DNA of 6,598 nt. Source: Alphaproteobacteria bacterium. Its GTDB lineage: Bacteria; Pseudomonadota; Alphaproteobacteria; Micropepsales; Micropepsaceae. The stretch spans positions 1 to 6,598 of the forward strand of contig JAGWRJ010000694.1 in NCBI GenBank assembly GCA_028869725.1, in the 5' to 3' direction. Position numbers and translations under genes: made by a program. Below, one piece after another: positions 6,230 to 6,598 of this stretch (its first letter is position 1; the number at the start of each line of letters is the position of its first letter). The notes beneath the pieces were generated by a model. The model was not told the origin of the DNA. It made no database searches and was given only the letters and a program-made list of their open reading frames with translations.

Positions 6230-6260
6230 CCTGCGCCTCTTTGTCCGGCGATGGCGCAGG
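6230..6260 (+). terminator. Hairpin directly after PPK2, possible mRNA 3' end
   Basis: CCTGCGCC (6230-6237) and GGCGCAGG (6253-6260) form a perfect 8-bp stem with a 15-base loop, starting 4 bases after the PPK2 stop. No T run follows, so it is not a classical intrinsic terminator. It could protect the 3' end of the operon message or assist factor-dependent termination. Confidence 0.4.
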
Positions 6261-6324
6261 TCGAGGCTGAAGCTGCCGTGACATGGCCGGAAGACGGCTC
6301 TTCGAGGGTGCTGGCCCGCCGGGC

Positions 6325-6347
6325 GTGCCCCCCAAAGGGGCGCTTTT
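6325..6347 (+). terminator. Terminator-like hairpin with TTTT tail
   Basis: GTGCCCC (6325-6331) pairs with GGGGCGC (6337-6343), a 7-bp stem with one G-T pair and a CCAAA loop, followed immediately by TTTT (6344-6347). It lies about 100 bases after the PPK2 stop in the plus orientation and is the best intrinsic terminator candidate for the operon. The tail is short, so termination may be incomplete. Confidence 0.45.
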
Positions 6348-6497
6348 CCGCGTAGGTGGGGCAAGGGGTTCTGCCGTGGGGACAGCGGTGGGGCTTGCAT
6401 GGCCTCGCGCCGATGGCCGGAACCTTTGCTTGAGGCCCTGGCGTGCCCTGGGCCGGCGGAGGCGCGCGAGGAGAGGGTACCAAATTCCATTATCTGA

Positions 6498-6529
6498 TCA
6501 CGCAATGTTGCTAGGCACATATTGCGTGA
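6498..6529. repeat. 9-bp inverted repeat, candidate regulatory site
   Basis: TCACGCAAT (6498-6506) and ATTGCGTGA (6521-6529) are perfect inverted copies around a 14-base centre. The symmetry continues imperfectly inward (ATGT and ACAT). It lies in the AT-richer stretch next to promoter-like hexamers and has no T tract on either side, which favours a protein-binding site over a terminator. The role is inference. Confidence 0.45.
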
Positions 6530-6598
6530 CCGGCTGGTCTGACTAATATGATTCACCAGTAGGTGGTCGCTCTATAACCTTTTCAGGCATCCCGCGGA

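Larger units (their letters stand above)
6227..6598. other. Intergenic region after PPK2, no convincing gene
   Basis: No reading frame here looks like a real protein. The plus frame at 6283-6546 (87 codons) is Arg/Gly-rich with no family motif and no Shine-Dalgarno. The left part is very GC-rich and holds two hairpins and a cluster of four GGGG runs (6358-6393). A 10-base direct repeat ATGGCCGGAA occurs at 6283-6292 and 6413-6422. From about 6480 the composition turns AT-richer, with an inverted repeat (6498-6529) and plus-strand hexamers resembling -10 elements (TATGAT 6547-6552, TATAAC 6573-6578), consistent with a control region for a gene beyond the right edge. On the minus strand an open frame enters from the edge and ends at TAG (6543-6545, about 18 residues); it is too short to call. 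No tRNA or known RNA family was recognised. Confidence 0.6.

Noticed and set aside
6283..6546. Plus-strand frame of 87 codons after PPK2
   Set aside because: Biased Arg/Gly/Ala composition, overlaps a terminator-like hairpin and G runs, and has no ribosome binding site or homology I can recognise.
5423..6556. Long minus-strand open frame of 377 codons opposite PPK2 and the following gap
   Set aside because: No recognisable motif, no Shine-Dalgarno of note, and it runs across the full PPK2 gene and intergenic hairpins; shadow frame.
6227..6598. Structured RNA such as 6S, SRP RNA, RNase P RNA or tRNA in the intergenic region
   Set aside because: Several hairpins exist, but no conserved core sequence of these families and no tRNA-like arms could be found by eye.

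Overview
The window looks like a chromosomal segment of a GC-rich (roughly 60-65% by eye) Gram-negative bacterium, most likely an alphaproteobacterium. This rests on remembered resemblance of the acyl-CoA dehydrogenase, the bilobed aspartyl protease, the NLCTDE-type binding protein and the PPK2 to alphaproteobacterial families. No rRNA or other phylogenetic marker is present to confirm it. I see no mobile element, CRISPR array, tRNA or rRNA.

Layout. Positions 1-761 (minus) hold the N-terminal 253 residues of an acyl-CoA dehydrogenase that runs off the left edge. A compact 107-base gap carries a terminator-like hairpin for the next minus-strand gene and a 14-base palindrome just upstream of the dehydrogenase start. 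Positions 869-2716 (minus) encode an exported multidomain aspartyl protease: signal peptide, a probable lipoprotein-carrier-like beta domain, two retropepsin-like lobes each with its own DTG, and a C-terminal PDZ domain. A 56-base divergent intergenic region separates it from a plus-strand operon.

The plus-strand operon (2773-6226) has four tightly packed genes: a periplasmic binding protein, a FecCD/BtuC-type permease, a FecE/BtuD-type ATPase and a polyphosphate kinase 2. The permease start lies 9 bases after the binding-protein stop, with the TAA stop inside the Shine-Dalgarno sequence. The permease and ATPase overlap by ATGA, and the ATPase and PPK2 overlap by GTGA. The first three genes form a complete importer for a metal chelate (cobalamin, siderophore or similar). 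The substrate cannot be fixed from sequence alone, and no cobalamin riboswitch or TonB-dependent receptor is in view. PPK2, which uses polyphosphate to phosphorylate nucleotides, appears to be translated from the same message.

Positions 6227-6598 contain no convincing gene. They hold an 8-bp hairpin right after the PPK2 stop, a second terminator-like hairpin with a TTTT tail, a cluster of four GGGG runs, and an AT-richer right end with a 9-bp inverted repeat and promoter-like hexamers.

No clearly undescribed system is evident. The points most worth following up are the coupling of PPK2 to the transporter operon and the single-chain bilobed aspartyl protease with flanking domains.
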